A stretch of DNA of 64,000 bases from Ruminococcus sp. GTDB taxonomy: Bacteria > Bacillota > Clostridia > Oscillospirales > Ruminococcaceae. The translations under genes and the position numbers were made by a program. Shown here piece by piece: positions 7,406 through 15,770 of this stretch; position 1 is the stretch's first letter; each line of letters opens with the position of its first letter. Under the pieces are notes generated by a model. It saw only the letters and a list, made by a program, of their open reading frames with translations. It was not told where the DNA came from and ran no database searches. The stretch lies in NCBI GenBank assembly GCA_016288815.1, contig JAEELF010000017.1:50164-114163 (forward strand), written 5' to 3'.

Positions 7406-9290
7406 TTTCCTTCACCTTTGAACAGACGAGCTCCACTATCTTGTCGCAGGTCATTCCGAGCTCCGCGAGCGCAGACTTGACCGGCGCCTGCTTCTGGAAG
7501 CCGTCCGCAGTCACGCGGGTGTAGTCGCCTGTGTAGGAGAGCTCCGCGAGACGCTCCCCGAATTTCTCGGAAATACTTCCCTCGCTCATGGACTCCTCTA
7601 TGAAGATCACCCGCTTGTATGTGCTGATCTCATTGGTAAGCTCATGGCTGACGGGGAAGATCTTGGTGAGCTTGAGCATATCGCAGCTCACGCCCTGTGC
7701 GGTCAGTTCCTTGTGAGCCTTGTAGACCTCGTTGTAAAGCCGCCCGTAGGTTATGAGCAGCGTATCACTGCCGTCGCTGCGGTTGAAGAGGTACTCGGTG
7801 TTGAGCACGCCCGTGTTGAAGTCAGCCTCCTCCGAGCCGCGCGGATAGCGTATCGCGGTGAGGCATTTATTCGCGTATATCGCCTTTTTCATGCAGAGTC
7901 TGAGCTCCTCGTAGCACGACGGCGAGTAAATAACGGTATTGGGTATGGTCGTGAGCATAGGCACGTCGAGCAGCCCCTGATGTGTCTCGCCGTCCTCACC
8001 GACGATCCCCGCGCGGTCGATGCCGAGCACGACGTGCAGCTTCCCTATCGCGACATCGTGGACGAGCTGGTCGTAGGCGCGCTGGAGGAAGGTCGAATAC
8101 ACGGCGAATACGGGTATCTGTCCCATTGAAGCGAGACCGCCCGCGAAGGTAACTGCGTGCTGCTCTGCGATCCCAACGTCGTAGAAGCGCTCCGGGAACT
8201 GCCAGTTGAAGAACTGCAGACCCGTGCCGTACTTCATTGCGGCGGTTATCGCGCAGATACGGTCGTCGCGCTCAGCAAGCTCAACGAGCTCCTTGCCGAA
8301 GACCGTAGAGTAGCTGTCCTCCGCCGAGACCTCGGGGTTGCCCGTAGAGATGTCGAACCGCGAGATACCGTGGTACTCGCCGGGGTTCTTTTCTGCCGGA
8401 GAATAGCCCTTTCCCTTGACGGTCTTTGCGTGAATGAAGACGGGTCTGTGGTAGGACTTGGCTGTGCGGATAACGCTGTCAAGCTCCGCGATATTGTGCC
8501 CGTCAACAGGTCCGAGATATATGAAGCCCATGTCCTCGAACATCGTGCTCTGCTCAAGGATATTCGATTTCACCGAATCCTTGGCGGTCTTGATGCCCTT
8601 TGCGACGGTAGTTCCCACCACCGGCACCTTCATGAGCGTCTTCTCTACGGCACGCTTGGTGTTGAGGTACTTCTCCGTGCTGCGAAGGGACGTAAGATAC
8701 CTCGCGAGCGCTCCGACGCTCTTGGAAATGGACATATTGTTGTCGTTGAGAATGACGATGAGGTTGCTCTTCTGATCCTTTCCGGCGTTGTTCATCGCCT
8801 CGTAGAACATACCCCCGGTCATTGCGCCGTCACCGATGACAGCGACCGCGTAGTTGTCCTTGCCCTGGAGCTTCATCGCCTCGGCGATACCGCACGCCAC
8901 CGAAACGGACGTGCTGCTGTGACCGCTGATGAAGCTGTCGTGCTCGCTCTCCTCAGGCTTCGGGAAGCCCGAGATACCGCCCTCCTGACGGAGCGTCTGG
9001 AATTCCTTGAGGCGTCCGGTGAGTATCTTGTGTGTGTAGGACTGATGTCCGACGTCCCAGACTATCTTGTCCTCAGGCGAATTGAAATTGCGGTGTATCG
9101 CCATTGTAAGTTCGACTGCGCCGAGGTTGGACGCAAGGTGTCCGCCGGTCCTTGAGACCGTGGAGATGAGAATGCTCCTGATCTCACTGCACAGGTACCT
9201 GCACTGCCTCGGCGAAAGATTTTTCAGATCATCGGGGAGGGTGAGCTCAGAAAGAGTACATCTTTCCTCTGTATTTTTGTTTTCCTTCAT
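7392..9290 (-). CDS. dxs: 1-deoxy-D-xylulose-5-phosphate synthase
   Basis: A 632-residue thiamine-diphosphate enzyme, first step of the MEP isoprenoid pathway. The N-terminal part has HLASNLGAVELTMAIH and the ThDP/Mg site GDGAMTGGMFYEAMNNAG (residues about 149-166), followed by VILNDNNMSIS; the middle transketolase domain has the catalytic Glu in VGIAEQHAVTFAGGLA (near 372). The start codon has no adjacent Shine-Dalgarno sequence; an AAAAGGAG lies upstream of a small hairpin (separate entry). In related genomes ispA usually separates xseB and dxs; it is absent here. Confidence 0.96.
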   Translation of the reverse strand: MKENKNTEERCTLSELTLPDDLKNLSPRQCRYLCSEIRSILISTVSRTGGHLASNLGAVELTMAIHRNFNSPEDKIVWDVGHQSYTHKILTGRLKEFQTLRQEGGISGFPKPEESEHDSFISGHSSTSVSVACGIAEAMKLQGKDNYAVAVIGDGAMTGGMFYEAMNNAGKDQKSNLIVILNDNNMSISKSVGALARYLTSLRSTEKYLNTKRAVEKTLMKVPVVGTTVAKGIKTAKDSVKSNILEQSTMFEDMGFIYLGPVDGHNIAELDSVIRTAKSYHRPVFIHAKTVKGKGYSPAEKNPGEYHGISRFDISTGNPEVSAEDSYSTVFGKELVELAERDDRICAITAAMKYGTGLQFFNWQFPERFYDVGIAEQHAVTFAGGLASMGQIPVFAVYSTFLQRAYDQLVHDVAIGKLHVVLGIDRAGIVGEDGETHQGLLDVPMLTTIPNTVIYSPSCYEELRLCMKKAIYANKCLTAIRYPRGSEEADFNTGVLNTEYLFNRSDGSDTLLITYGRLYNEVYKAHKELTAQGVSCDMLKLTKIFPVSHELTNEISTYKRVIFIEESMSEGSISEKFGERLAELSYTGDYTRVTADGFQKQAPVKSALAELGMTCDKIVELVCSKVKENAKA

Positions 9291-9300
9291 TTTATATCAG

Positions 9301-9329
9301 GCGGGAACGCTCCCGCGGCTCCTTTTCGT
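9301..9329 (-). promoter_or_regulatory. dxs Shine-Dalgarno separated from the ATG by a hairpin
   Basis: On the minus strand the order is AAAAGGAGCC, then a 16-nt hairpin (GCGGGA GCGT TCCCGC), then 10 nt, then the dxs ATG. No other ribosome-binding site is visible. If the hairpin folds, the Shine-Dalgarno is brought to a normal distance. The rlmB gene at 52375 shows the same geometry. Confidence 0.5.
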
Positions 9330-9332
9330 TTT

Positions 9333-9536
9333 TTACGTCGTCTGCGGCTGAGTGCCGGCGTCCTCTGTGATTTTGATCTGCGCCTCACCGAGCTGCTTCT
9401 TGCACGCTGCCGAGAGCTTCACGCCCTCGCCGTAGAGCTCTACAGCCTTATCCAACGGTATATCGCCCTTTTCGAGCTCTGCCACCACCGCTGAAAGGCG
9501 CTGCATATTTTCCTCAAAAGTCGTTATTTTATCCAT
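9333..9536 (-). CDS. xseB: Exodeoxyribonuclease VII small subunit
   Basis: 67 residues, the normal size. It has the family pattern TFEENMQRLSAVVAELEKGDIPLDKAVELYGEGVKL, mostly two helices that bind XseA. ExoVII degrades single-stranded DNA to oligonucleotides. The gene follows xseA by 3 bp. The last residues (EDAGTQPQTT) are a loose tail. Confidence 0.95.
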   Translation of the reverse strand: MDKITTFEENMQRLSAVVAELEKGDIPLDKAVELYGEGVKLSAACKKQLGEAQIKITEDAGTQPQTT

Positions 9537-9539
9537 TTC

Positions 9540-10730
9540 TCACACCGTTTTCGTTATCTCGGCTTCAGCGCTGCCGCTCCCGAGCCTGAGAGTTACAATG
9601 TCCCCGGCATTCAGGCTGCCGGAGCTTTTTATGAGCTCGCTCCCCTTGTAGACGAGCGAGTAGCCGCGCGAGAGCACCTTCAGCGGGCTCAGCGCTTCAA
9701 GTCTTGCGATACTGCCGTCAAGCTGCGAACTCAGACGGTCGAAGTGACGCTCCATAGCTGTTCTCAGACGCTTTTCAAGTCCGACGAGCTGCTCAGAGCT
9801 GAGCTTCATGCGGTTCCCGGGAGACTGTGCATTGAGCCGCGCATTCAGCGTGATATAGTTGTCCGAAGCCTTGTCAAGGACGCTCAGAGCCGCTCTTTCC
9901 GCACGTCTGCCGAGCTGGTCTATCCGTTCCCGGAGGGACTCCACCGACGGCGAGGCAAGCTCTGCCGCAGCCGAGGGAGTGGGGGCTCTCATGTCAGCAG
10001 CGAGGTCAGCGACCGTGAAATCGGTCTCGTGTCCGACCGCCGAGATGACCGGCACCGCGCAGTTGTAGACCGCATACGCGACCTTTTCCGTGTTGAAGGC
10101 ACTCAGGTCCTCGGAGGAGCCTCCTCCGCGCCCGACGATCACCACGTCGCAGCCAGCCTGCTCCGCACGGAGTATCCCGCGGCAGACGGAATCCGGCGCG
10201 CTCTCGCCTTGCACGAGCGCATTCACTGCATACACCTCGCACAGCGGATACCGCCGCGTGAGTACATTTATGACGTCGCGTACTGCCGCGCCGCTCAGCG
10301 ACGTGACAACGCCTATTTTACGGGGCATTTCCGGCAGGGGACGCTTGTGCGCCGCATCGAATATGCCCTCCTTTGCGAGCTTCTTTTTAAGCTGTTCGAG
10401 CGCCGCACCGGCTTTTCCCGCGCCCTCGGGGATAATGTCGCTGACATAGAGCTGATATGCTCCGTCGCGCTCGTAGACGCCCACGCTGCCCGATACCACG
10501 ACGGACATACCGTCCTCGGGCTCGAATTTCAGCCGCTGAGCCGCCGACGCGAACATCACCGCCTTTACCGCACTATCGCTGTCCTTGAGCGTGAAGTAGA
10601 CGTGTCCGCTGCGGAAATGCCGCACATAGTCCGAGATCTCGCCCTTGACCATGACGCCCTGCAAATTGCGGTCGCCCTTGAGCAGGAAGCCGATGTATTT
10701 GTTGACCTGTGTGACCGTTATCACGGGCAT
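9540..10730 (-). CDS. xseA: Exodeoxyribonuclease VII large subunit
   Basis: 396 residues. The N-terminal OB-fold (residues 1-100) begins ITVTQVNKYIGFLL and includes GHVYFTLKD; the catalytic core has KIGVVTSLSGAAVRDVINVL, VIVGRGGGSSEDLSAFN (residues about 191-207) and VISAVGHETDFTVADLAAD, all typical of XseA. The length is close to the family's usual 400-450. The start overlaps the end of the upstream TsaD-like gene by 10 bp and has AGGGGTGA as its ribosome-binding site. Confidence 0.96.
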   Translation of the reverse strand: MPVITVTQVNKYIGFLLKGDRNLQGVMVKGEISDYVRHFRSGHVYFTLKDSDSAVKAVMFASAAQRLKFEPEDGMSVVVSGSVGVYERDGAYQLYVSDIIPEGAGKAGAALEQLKKKLAKEGIFDAAHKRPLPEMPRKIGVVTSLSGAAVRDVINVLTRRYPLCEVYAVNALVQGESAPDSVCRGILRAEQAGCDVVIVGRGGGSSEDLSAFNTEKVAYAVYNCAVPVISAVGHETDFTVADLAADMRAPTPSAAAELASPSVESLRERIDQLGRRAERAALSVLDKASDNYITLNARLNAQSPGNRMKLSSEQLVGLEKRLRTAMERHFDRLSSQLDGSIARLEALSPLKVLSRGYSLVYKGSELIKSSGSLNAGDIVTLRLGSGSAEAEITKTV

Positions 10731-11677
10731 GGGATCACCCCTGTGCTTTTCATATAGCCGAATATCGCCGCTCCCGCCGCGTTGTCGCAGGAAAACTCCG
10801 GCGCAGCGAAGCTAGCTCCCGGAAATATTTCCGTAATGCGGTCTCGGATAAGCCTGTCCGACATCACCCCGCCCGCAAAAACAAGCGGCAGATCGCCGTA
10901 CTTTCCGACCGCAGACTGCGTCATAGCGATGACCGTCTCCGCGATGAAGCCGAGGCAGTACCCCGCGATATTCTCCGGCTTTTCGCCGTTTTCAAGCATT
11001 GCCCGGCACTTGTTCTCCACGCCGGACAAACAACAGCTACCGTCCTTGATGACGGGTCTGACTTTCACTTTTTTGTCCGCACGGACGGCGAGCTTCTCCA
11101 GCTCCGCGCCGCACGGGAAATCCAGCCCCAGCATTACTCCGACCCTGTCCACAGCCTGTCCGGCTTTGAGGTCGAGCGACGTGCCGAGCTCTGTTATGCG
11201 TATGATATCCTCCGCGTCCGGCTCGCACAGCAGGCAGTCCGTCGTACCGCCGCTGACGTGGAAAGCGATGAAGCGCTCCCCCGCGAGGTCAAGTCTCCCC
11301 GCAGAATACAGCGCTGCGAGGATATGTCCCACCTGATGCGAGGTCGTGAAGACCGGTATCCCCTGCACTGCCGCAAGCGACCTTGCGAAACCCTCGCCGC
11401 ACAGGAAGCACGGCATATACGAGCCCGCGAGGTTGCGCGGTCTCGCCGACGCACACACCGCCGCCGGAGCGCCGAGCTCATTCTCCGAGTAGAGCCGCTC
11501 TATCATCTCCGGGAGCTGCTTAGTGTGGTGGAAGACTGCGTCGCTCTGGCGCAGACCGAGCTCGCCCTTCCGCACCGGAAGGAGCTTCTTCGTATGGACT
11601 ATCCGCCGCTCCTCGCTGATGAACACCGCCGCCGAGGTCGTGTAGTTGCTTGTATCTACGCCGAGAAACTCAGGCAT
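10721..11677 (-). CDS. TsaD-like (peptidase M22 / Kae1-type) paralogue
   Basis: 318 residues of the ASKHA-fold Kae1/TsaD superfamily: FLGVDTSNYTTSAAVF at the N-terminus, HTKQLPEMIERL where TsaD has the metal-binding HxxxH, TTSHQVGHILAAL, FHVSGGTTDCLL (phosphate-1 loop region near residue 146) and LVFAGGVMSDRLIR near 280. True TsaD makes the threonylcarbamoyl transfer to tRNA and is usually encoded elsewhere; this shorter, diverged version beside nusB and xseA is a clostridial paralogue of unknown function. The first HxxxH is reduced to HHTKQL, so I do not call it TsaD itself. It overlaps nusB by 8 bp. Confidence 0.82.
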   Translation of the reverse strand: MPEFLGVDTSNYTTSAAVFISEERRIVHTKKLLPVRKGELGLRQSDAVFHHTKQLPEMIERLYSENELGAPAAVCASARPRNLAGSYMPCFLCGEGFARSLAAVQGIPVFTTSHQVGHILAALYSAGRLDLAGERFIAFHVSGGTTDCLLCEPDAEDIIRITELGTSLDLKAGQAVDRVGVMLGLDFPCGAELEKLAVRADKKVKVRPVIKDGSCCLSGVENKCRAMLENGEKPENIAGYCLGFIAETVIAMTQSAVGKYGDLPLVFAGGVMSDRLIRDRITEIFPGASFAAPEFSCDNAAGAAIFGYMKSTGVIPCP

Positions 11678-12086
11678 CAGCGTTCTCTTCCTTCTGCGAA
11701 TCCCTCGAGAACGCGCCGAGCACGCCGTTGATGAACGAGGTATCCTCCTGGTATGTATACACCATCGAGAGCTTGATAGCCTCGCTGATAGCCGCGTTCA
11801 TTGGCGTGTTGTCGTCGTATATCGACTCATAGAGCGCTATTCTCAGTATCGCGAGGTTGAGCTTGGAGATACGCGAAAGCGCCCTCGACTTGCTGTAGCC
11901 GGCGATAATCTTATCCAGCTCCTCAGCATGCTCGAGCGTACCCTCGACTATCTTCTTCACCTCGTCGTTGACCGTTATCTCGTCTATCTCCTCAGCGATA
12001 TCATAGAGCTCATTGATGTCATCGTCGCGCAGGAGCTGCTCGAAAACCAGCTTGAATGCGCTGTCTCTTATTTCACGTCTTGTCAT
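11670..12086 (-). CDS. nusB: Transcription antitermination factor NusB
   Basis: About 138 residues of all-helical NusB fold: MTRREIRDSAFKLVFEQ at the start, then SKLNLAILRIALYE (residues about 75-88) and INGVLGAFSRD at the end, all family landmarks. With NusE it binds boxA RNA in rRNA antitermination. The track start at 12122 adds twelve residues; the ATG at 12086 has AAGGAGAG five bases upstream and is preferred. It is coupled to the TsaD-like gene downstream and sits after the Asp23 gene, the common clostridial order. Confidence 0.94.
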   Translation of the reverse strand: MTRREIRDSAFKLVFEQLLRDDDINELYDIAEEIDEITVNDEVKKIVEGTLEHAEELDKIIAGYSKSRALSRISKLNLAILRIALYESIYDDNTPMNAAISEAIKLSMVYTYQEDTSFINGVLGAFSRDSQKEENADA

Positions 12087-12114
12087 TTGGACTCTCCTTA
12101 CCGAGCGCGCAGGC

Positions 12115-12450
12115 TCATTCAAAAACTACTCCGCTGACTGTCACGTTCACCCTTGCGACGGTGACGCCAGTCATATTCTGGACGTTCTCCTTGACCGCGT
12201 TCTGCACGTCCTGTGCAACAGTCACAGCCTTCTCGCTGCTCTTGACGACTATCTTCATATCGATAGCGGCAACGTCGCCCATCATGGAGATCTTTATCGG
12301 ACCGCTCTTCCTGAGCTTATTCGATTTCTTTATCTCTCCGCCGAGCCCTGCCACTCCCTTTACGTCGAGAGCGGCAAGCTTCGCAACGGTAATGATGACG
12401 TCATCGGATATTTTAAGTCTGCTCTTTGCAGGTTCTTTTGAAACTTCCAT
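12115..12450 (-). CDS. Asp23/Gls24 family protein
   Basis: 111 residues. The core LKISDDVIITVAKLAALDVKGVAGLGG and VNVTVSGVVFE fit the Asp23 (DUF322) family, small cytoplasmic proteins linked to envelope homeostasis. A member is commonly encoded between spoIIIAH and nusB in clostridia, with unknown exact role. GGAGGTACAAA precedes the ATG. It has its own sigma-A-like promoter at 12520-12548, so it can be expressed apart from the sporulation operon. Confidence 0.9.
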   Translation of the reverse strand: MEVSKEPAKSRLKISDDVIITVAKLAALDVKGVAGLGGEIKKSNKLRKSGPIKISMMGDVAAIDMKIVVKSSEKAVTVAQDVQNAVKENVQNMTGVTVARVNVTVSGVVFE

Positions 12451-12519
12451 TTTGTACCTCCGCCGGCATTATTTGAGTGTATCTTTTAATCAATCGACCG
12501 TAAACACTCTTACTTGTAT

Positions 12520-12548
12520 ATTATATCAGAAAATGCAGCTGATTACAA
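12520..12548 (-). promoter_or_regulatory. Sigma-A-type promoter before asp23-nusB
   Basis: TTGTAA, 17 bp, TATAAT on the minus strand, with an extended -10 TG (TCTGATATAAT). The -35 abuts the spoIIIAH stop codon. It would give the housekeeping genes from asp23 downward a vegetative promoter independent of spoIIIA. Confidence 0.8.
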
Positions 12549-13094
12549 CTACTTTACCTCAAAAATTCTGATATTTTCTGCCGAAACGTCAGTTTCCCCG
12601 AGTATTATCTCCTTTATCGCGGCAGCCTGAGCCTTGTCGAGCCCCTCTGTCTTGACGACTATCTTCGCAGATTCGCCGTCGAGGTAGGCAACGCAGTCCG
12701 CAAATCCCTGCGCCTTCACGAGAGATTCGATAGTTCCCTCCGACTCTATCAGCTTCGAGACCTGCACCGCGTCGAGCGCGTTCACGACCATCTCGTCGTT
12801 GCTGACATCACCGCCGCCTATCATGGTCTGGAGGGTCTGAACGGCTTCGTCACGGTTGTTCATGCGGTCGAGACGCGCCTGTGCGAAGTAGTCCGTACCG
12901 GCAGCGTCTGCGTTCACGAACTCCGTATCGCCGTAGCTCACGATGTCGTTCATCTCGGACGCCGCAGCAGCCTCGCTCCTGTCCGAGAGCTTGGGGGCTG
13001 TGGTATAGTTTATGTAGACCGCGATCGCGAGCATGAGCGTGAGACAGGTCATGATTATCTGCTTCTTCCCGATTATTACCGATGGCTTTTTCAT
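12549..13094 (-). CDS. spoIIIAH: Stage III sporulation protein AH
   Basis: 181 residues with one N-terminal membrane helix (IIMTCLTLMLAIAVYINYT) and an extracytoplasmic ring-building domain containing LESEGTIESLVKAQGFADCVAYL-like sequence and the C-terminal KIVVKTEGLDKAQAAAIKEI. SpoIIIAH in the mother-cell membrane binds forespore SpoIIQ across the intermembrane space. Last gene of the spoIIIA operon, 2 bp after spoIIIAG. Confidence 0.95.
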   Translation of the reverse strand: MKKPSVIIGKKQIIMTCLTLMLAIAVYINYTTAPKLSDRSEAAAASEMNDIVSYGDTEFVNADAAGTDYFAQARLDRMNNRDEAVQTLQTMIGGGDVSNDEMVVNALDAVQVSKLIESEGTIESLVKAQGFADCVAYLDGESAKIVVKTEGLDKAQAAAIKEIILGETDVSAENIRIFEVK

Positions 13095-13096
13095 AG

Positions 13097-13627
13097 TTAT
13101 TCTCCTTTTAGTTTAGTTACGAAGATATCCGCAGTCGGCAGGCCCAGCGCCGCCGAGACCGTCCTGTATATCTTCTCCTGCACAGCGGGACTGTCCGCAC
13201 CCGTGCAGGCGACCACCGCCCCGACTATCGCCGGAGCCTGTACCGTTTCTATCAGCGCAGACTTGTCGCTGCCGTTCCCGATCATCACATATTTCTCCTC
13301 CTCCTCTGTCTTTGATTCGGAACGGCTGAGCTTGCCCTCGGTCGCGTAAACGTACCGGAGGTCTGTCCCGACAGTGAGATACACGCGCACCCTCCCCGCG
13401 CCCTCGATCTGCGAGATAAAGCCCTCGAGCCGCTGCTCGGTATCCCGGCAGTACTCCTCCGCGCTCACCGAAACAGTCTGCGCAGTCTCATTTCTGACCT
13501 CGGACTTCTTCCCCGGCAGCACCGACGACAGCAGTATCAGCAACAGTCCGCCGATCCCGAGAGCAGTTATCGCGGCGGTCAGGCGCTTTTCGGACTTCAT
13601 GCCCGCAAACCGGTCAAGTATCCCCAT
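13097..13627 (-). CDS. spoIIIAG: Stage III sporulation protein AG
   Basis: 176 residues: one N-terminal membrane helix (TAAITALGIGGLLLILLSSVL) followed by the beta-rich ring domain (RVRVYLTVGTDLRYVYATEG; PAIVGAVVACTGADSPAVQEKI). It forms a large ring in the mother-cell/forespore feeding-tube apparatus. GGAGGTG precedes its ATG inside the end of spoIIIAF, which it overlaps by 14 bp. Confidence 0.95.
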   Translation of the reverse strand: MGILDRFAGMKSEKRLTAAITALGIGGLLLILLSSVLPGKKSEVRNETAQTVSVSAEEYCRDTEQRLEGFISQIEGAGRVRVYLTVGTDLRYVYATEGKLSRSESKTEEEEKYVMIGNGSDKSALIETVQAPAIVGAVVACTGADSPAVQEKIYRTVSAALGLPTADIFVTKLKGE

Positions 13628-14072
13628 TGCACACCTCCGTCCCGCTCCCGAGACAGCTCCGCACTATCTCCGCAGCCGCGGCAAAATCCCCCGCGCTGAC
13701 AGTCACCCTACTAATAGATATGCTCATATCCTCTGAAATATTAACCTCCGCTGAAATTTCCCCGCAGCTCACCCCTGCGGCTTCGATCTGCCCGCGAAGA
13801 ACCTCGCAGACGTTCTCCGCAGTCTGCCGCGCGAGCTCCTCCCGGTATATCTCCTGCGACCAGCCAATGTCCACGCCAAAGTCCTCCGCCCCGGGGAGCT
13901 CAATATCTATCCCTCCGCGCACGAACGGCGTGATGACGGTCAGCATGAGCACAAGGCTGAGCAGCAGCCTCATCTGTGTTTTCAGTCCGGTCCCCGCGAT
14001 GAGGTTCTCCACAGCGCATATCGCGCCGGAGACCGCGCACACCGCGACGACGGATGCCTTCAGTCCTTCCAT
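13614..14072 (-). CDS. spoIIIAF: Stage III sporulation protein AF
   Basis: 152 residues with two N-terminal membrane helices (SVVAVCAVSGAICAVENLIAG; MRLLLSLVLMLTVITPF) and a soluble domain with a ring-building-like fold. Position between spoIIIAE and spoIIIAG and the membrane layout identify it. It begins immediately after the spoIIIAE stop with no gap. Confidence 0.92.
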   Translation of the reverse strand: MEGLKASVVAVCAVSGAICAVENLIAGTGLKTQMRLLLSLVLMLTVITPFVRGGIDIELPGAEDFGVDIGWSQEIYREELARQTAENVCEVLRGQIEAAGVSCGEISAEVNISEDMSISISRVTVSAGDFAAAAEIVRSCLGSGTEVCNGDT

Positions 14073-15167
14073 TCAATTCACCGCATTCATCAGTATCCCG
14101 GTGCAAATCACGAATATCACCGAGTAGCAGACCAGCACGCTCTGCGCAACAGCAAGCCCGCTGTCGAGCCCTTTGAGCAGCTTCGAGAGTGGCGCGACGG
14201 AGAAAACGTCCGCAGCAGCCGCTCCCGCCCACATCGCCGCCCGGAACGCCATTATCTCAAGTATCGGCGGTAGCATGATGAGCACCACAGCGACCGTTCC
14301 CGCCGCACCGATAGTCGTACGCATGACGTCGAGACTGCTACGAACCGTCGCGTAAGCGTCCGAGACCGCGCTCCCTACGACCGGCACAAACCCCGATATC
14401 ATGAATTTTGCGGTCTTTGTGGCAGCACCGTCAGCCTTTCCGGTGAGGGTGCATTTCATAGAAACGAACCCCGTGAAAAGCGTCATGGCGACGGTAAGTC
14501 CCCATGTCACGAGCTTTTTCAGCAGTACCGAAATGCTGTCGAGTGAGGCGTTCGGGAAGACGCTCCCCGATATCGCGAGGACAGTAGTTATGCTGAGTAC
14601 CGGCATAAGTAAGCGCACCGACAGCTGCACCACGACCTCTGACACTGCAAGTATCAGTATGTCATAAGCGCTCCCCGAGGTGAGCCCGCCAGCCGCAGCG
14701 GTCACAGCTGCGAATATCGGCACAAACACTGAAATAAAGCCTCCCGTGCGTGTTATGGCGCTAAGTGAACGCTCGTAGACCGTGAGCAGCGGCGGCGTGA
14801 TGACAGTCACCGCAGTGAGCACACAGATCATGTTGAAAAGGCTTGAATTCGGGCTTTGCGGGATAAACGAACCGCCCGCGCTCTGTAATACCGCCGTGAA
14901 CAGTACTACCGCAAACAGCGTTCCCAGCATCTGCACGGGCGCCGTCAGCCTGTCCGCGGCACGAGCACGCACATTCCCAAGTATTTCGCTGAATGACAGC
15001 CCGCTAACCGACTCCGCAGAACCGCCGATGTCGTAGTCCCCGAGGAGCTCATCGACCTCCGAAACGATCTCCGACTGCGCCTCTCCCCAGTCCTCGGCAG
15101 ACGCCGGAAAAGGCTTGACAGCGAGAAAAGTGAGCACAACCGCGATAATAATAAAAATTTTTTTCAT
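14073..15167 (-). CDS. spoIIIAE: Stage III sporulation protein AE
   Basis: 364 residues with a cleavable signal-like N-terminus (IFIIIAVVLTFLAVKPFPASA) and about seven further hydrophobic segments; the stretch SGSAYDILILAVSEVVVQLSVRLLMPVL and FISVFVPIFAAVTAAAGG are typical. It is the polytopic membrane component of the SpoIIIA export complex. The start overlaps spoIIIAD by 4 bp. Confidence 0.95.
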   Translation of the reverse strand: MKKIFIIIAVVLTFLAVKPFPASAEDWGEAQSEIVSEVDELLGDYDIGGSAESVSGLSFSEILGNVRARAADRLTAPVQMLGTLFAVVLFTAVLQSAGGSFIPQSPNSSLFNMICVLTAVTVITPPLLTVYERSLSAITRTGGFISVFVPIFAAVTAAAGGLTSGSAYDILILAVSEVVVQLSVRLLMPVLSITTVLAISGSVFPNASLDSISVLLKKLVTWGLTVAMTLFTGFVSMKCTLTGKADGAATKTAKFMISGFVPVVGSAVSDAYATVRSSLDVMRTTIGAAGTVAVVLIMLPPILEIMAFRAAMWAGAAAADVFSVAPLSKLLKGLDSGLAVAQSVLVCYSVIFVICTGILMNAVN

Positions 15168-15568
15168 ACTTGTCCGCCTTGAATGAGTTCCGTTATTTTT
15201 TCGAGCAGCGCGCTAAGCACGGGCAGGCTCATGAACGTGACAGCTGCCCGTCCCCACATCTCGGCGGCGGACGCGATAGCAGTCTCGCCGCTGTCCCGGC
15301 AGATATCGCAGGTCAGCTGAGTGATGAAGCAGACCGCCGCAGCCTTAAAGATCAGCGAAATATATGCATCTGACACGCCCGCCGCTGTGAAAAGGTCGCC
15401 GAGCTCGCCGATGAAAGTACTCAACAGCACGATGCAAGATCCCCCGACCGCACAGCTTGCCGCAAGCGCCGCCATGAGGGACTGCTCACGGCTGTACTGA
15501 CGCAGGAGAACAGCTACGATCGCCGAAACTACGCAGAAAACCGCGACCGTGAAGCAGCTCTCTACCAT
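15164..15568 (-). CDS. spoIIIAD: Stage III sporulation protein AD
   Basis: 134 residues, nearly all membrane helices: VAVFCVVSAIVAVLLRQY, ALAASCAVGGSCIVLLSTFIG, SLIFKAAAVCFITQLTCDICRDSGE. The ISLIFKAAAVCFITQ/CRDSGE region is a family landmark. It overlaps spoIIIAC (7 bp) and spoIIIAE (4 bp), consistent with tight coupling. Confidence 0.94.
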   Translation of the reverse strand: MVESCFTVAVFCVVSAIVAVLLRQYSREQSLMAALAASCAVGGSCIVLLSTFIGELGDLFTAAGVSDAYISLIFKAAAVCFITQLTCDICRDSGETAIASAAEMWGRAAVTFMSLPVLSALLEKITELIQGGQV

Positions 15569-15759
15569 AGCCCGAATACGGTCTTGACCGTCTCAAAGAG
15601 GTCGCCGATCTCCTCTACGATGACCACGAGTACGACGATCAGCCCGGCGAGAGTGGTCATCATTGCCTGTTCTTCGCGCTCCGCGCGCTTCAGCACGAGA
15701 TTCAGCACCGCAACGATGATCCCCGTCCCCGCGATCTTGAAAATGAGATCAATGTCCAA
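15562..15759 (-). CDS. spoIIIAC: Stage III sporulation protein AC
   Basis: About 65 residues with two membrane helices: DLIFKIAGTGIIVAVLNLVL and LAGLIVVLVVIVEEIGDLF. The track start at 15813 is too long. A TTG at 15759 with GGAGGGG five bases upstream gives the normal SpoIIIAC N-terminus (LDIDLIFKIAGTG) and length, so I take a TTG start. It is one of the two small holin-like proteins (with AD) of the complex. Confidence 0.9.
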   Translation of the reverse strand: MDIDLIFKIAGTGIIVAVLNLVLKRAEREEQAMMTTLAGLIVVLVVIVEEIGDLFETVKTVFGLW

Positions 15760-15770
15760 TCCTGCCCCTC

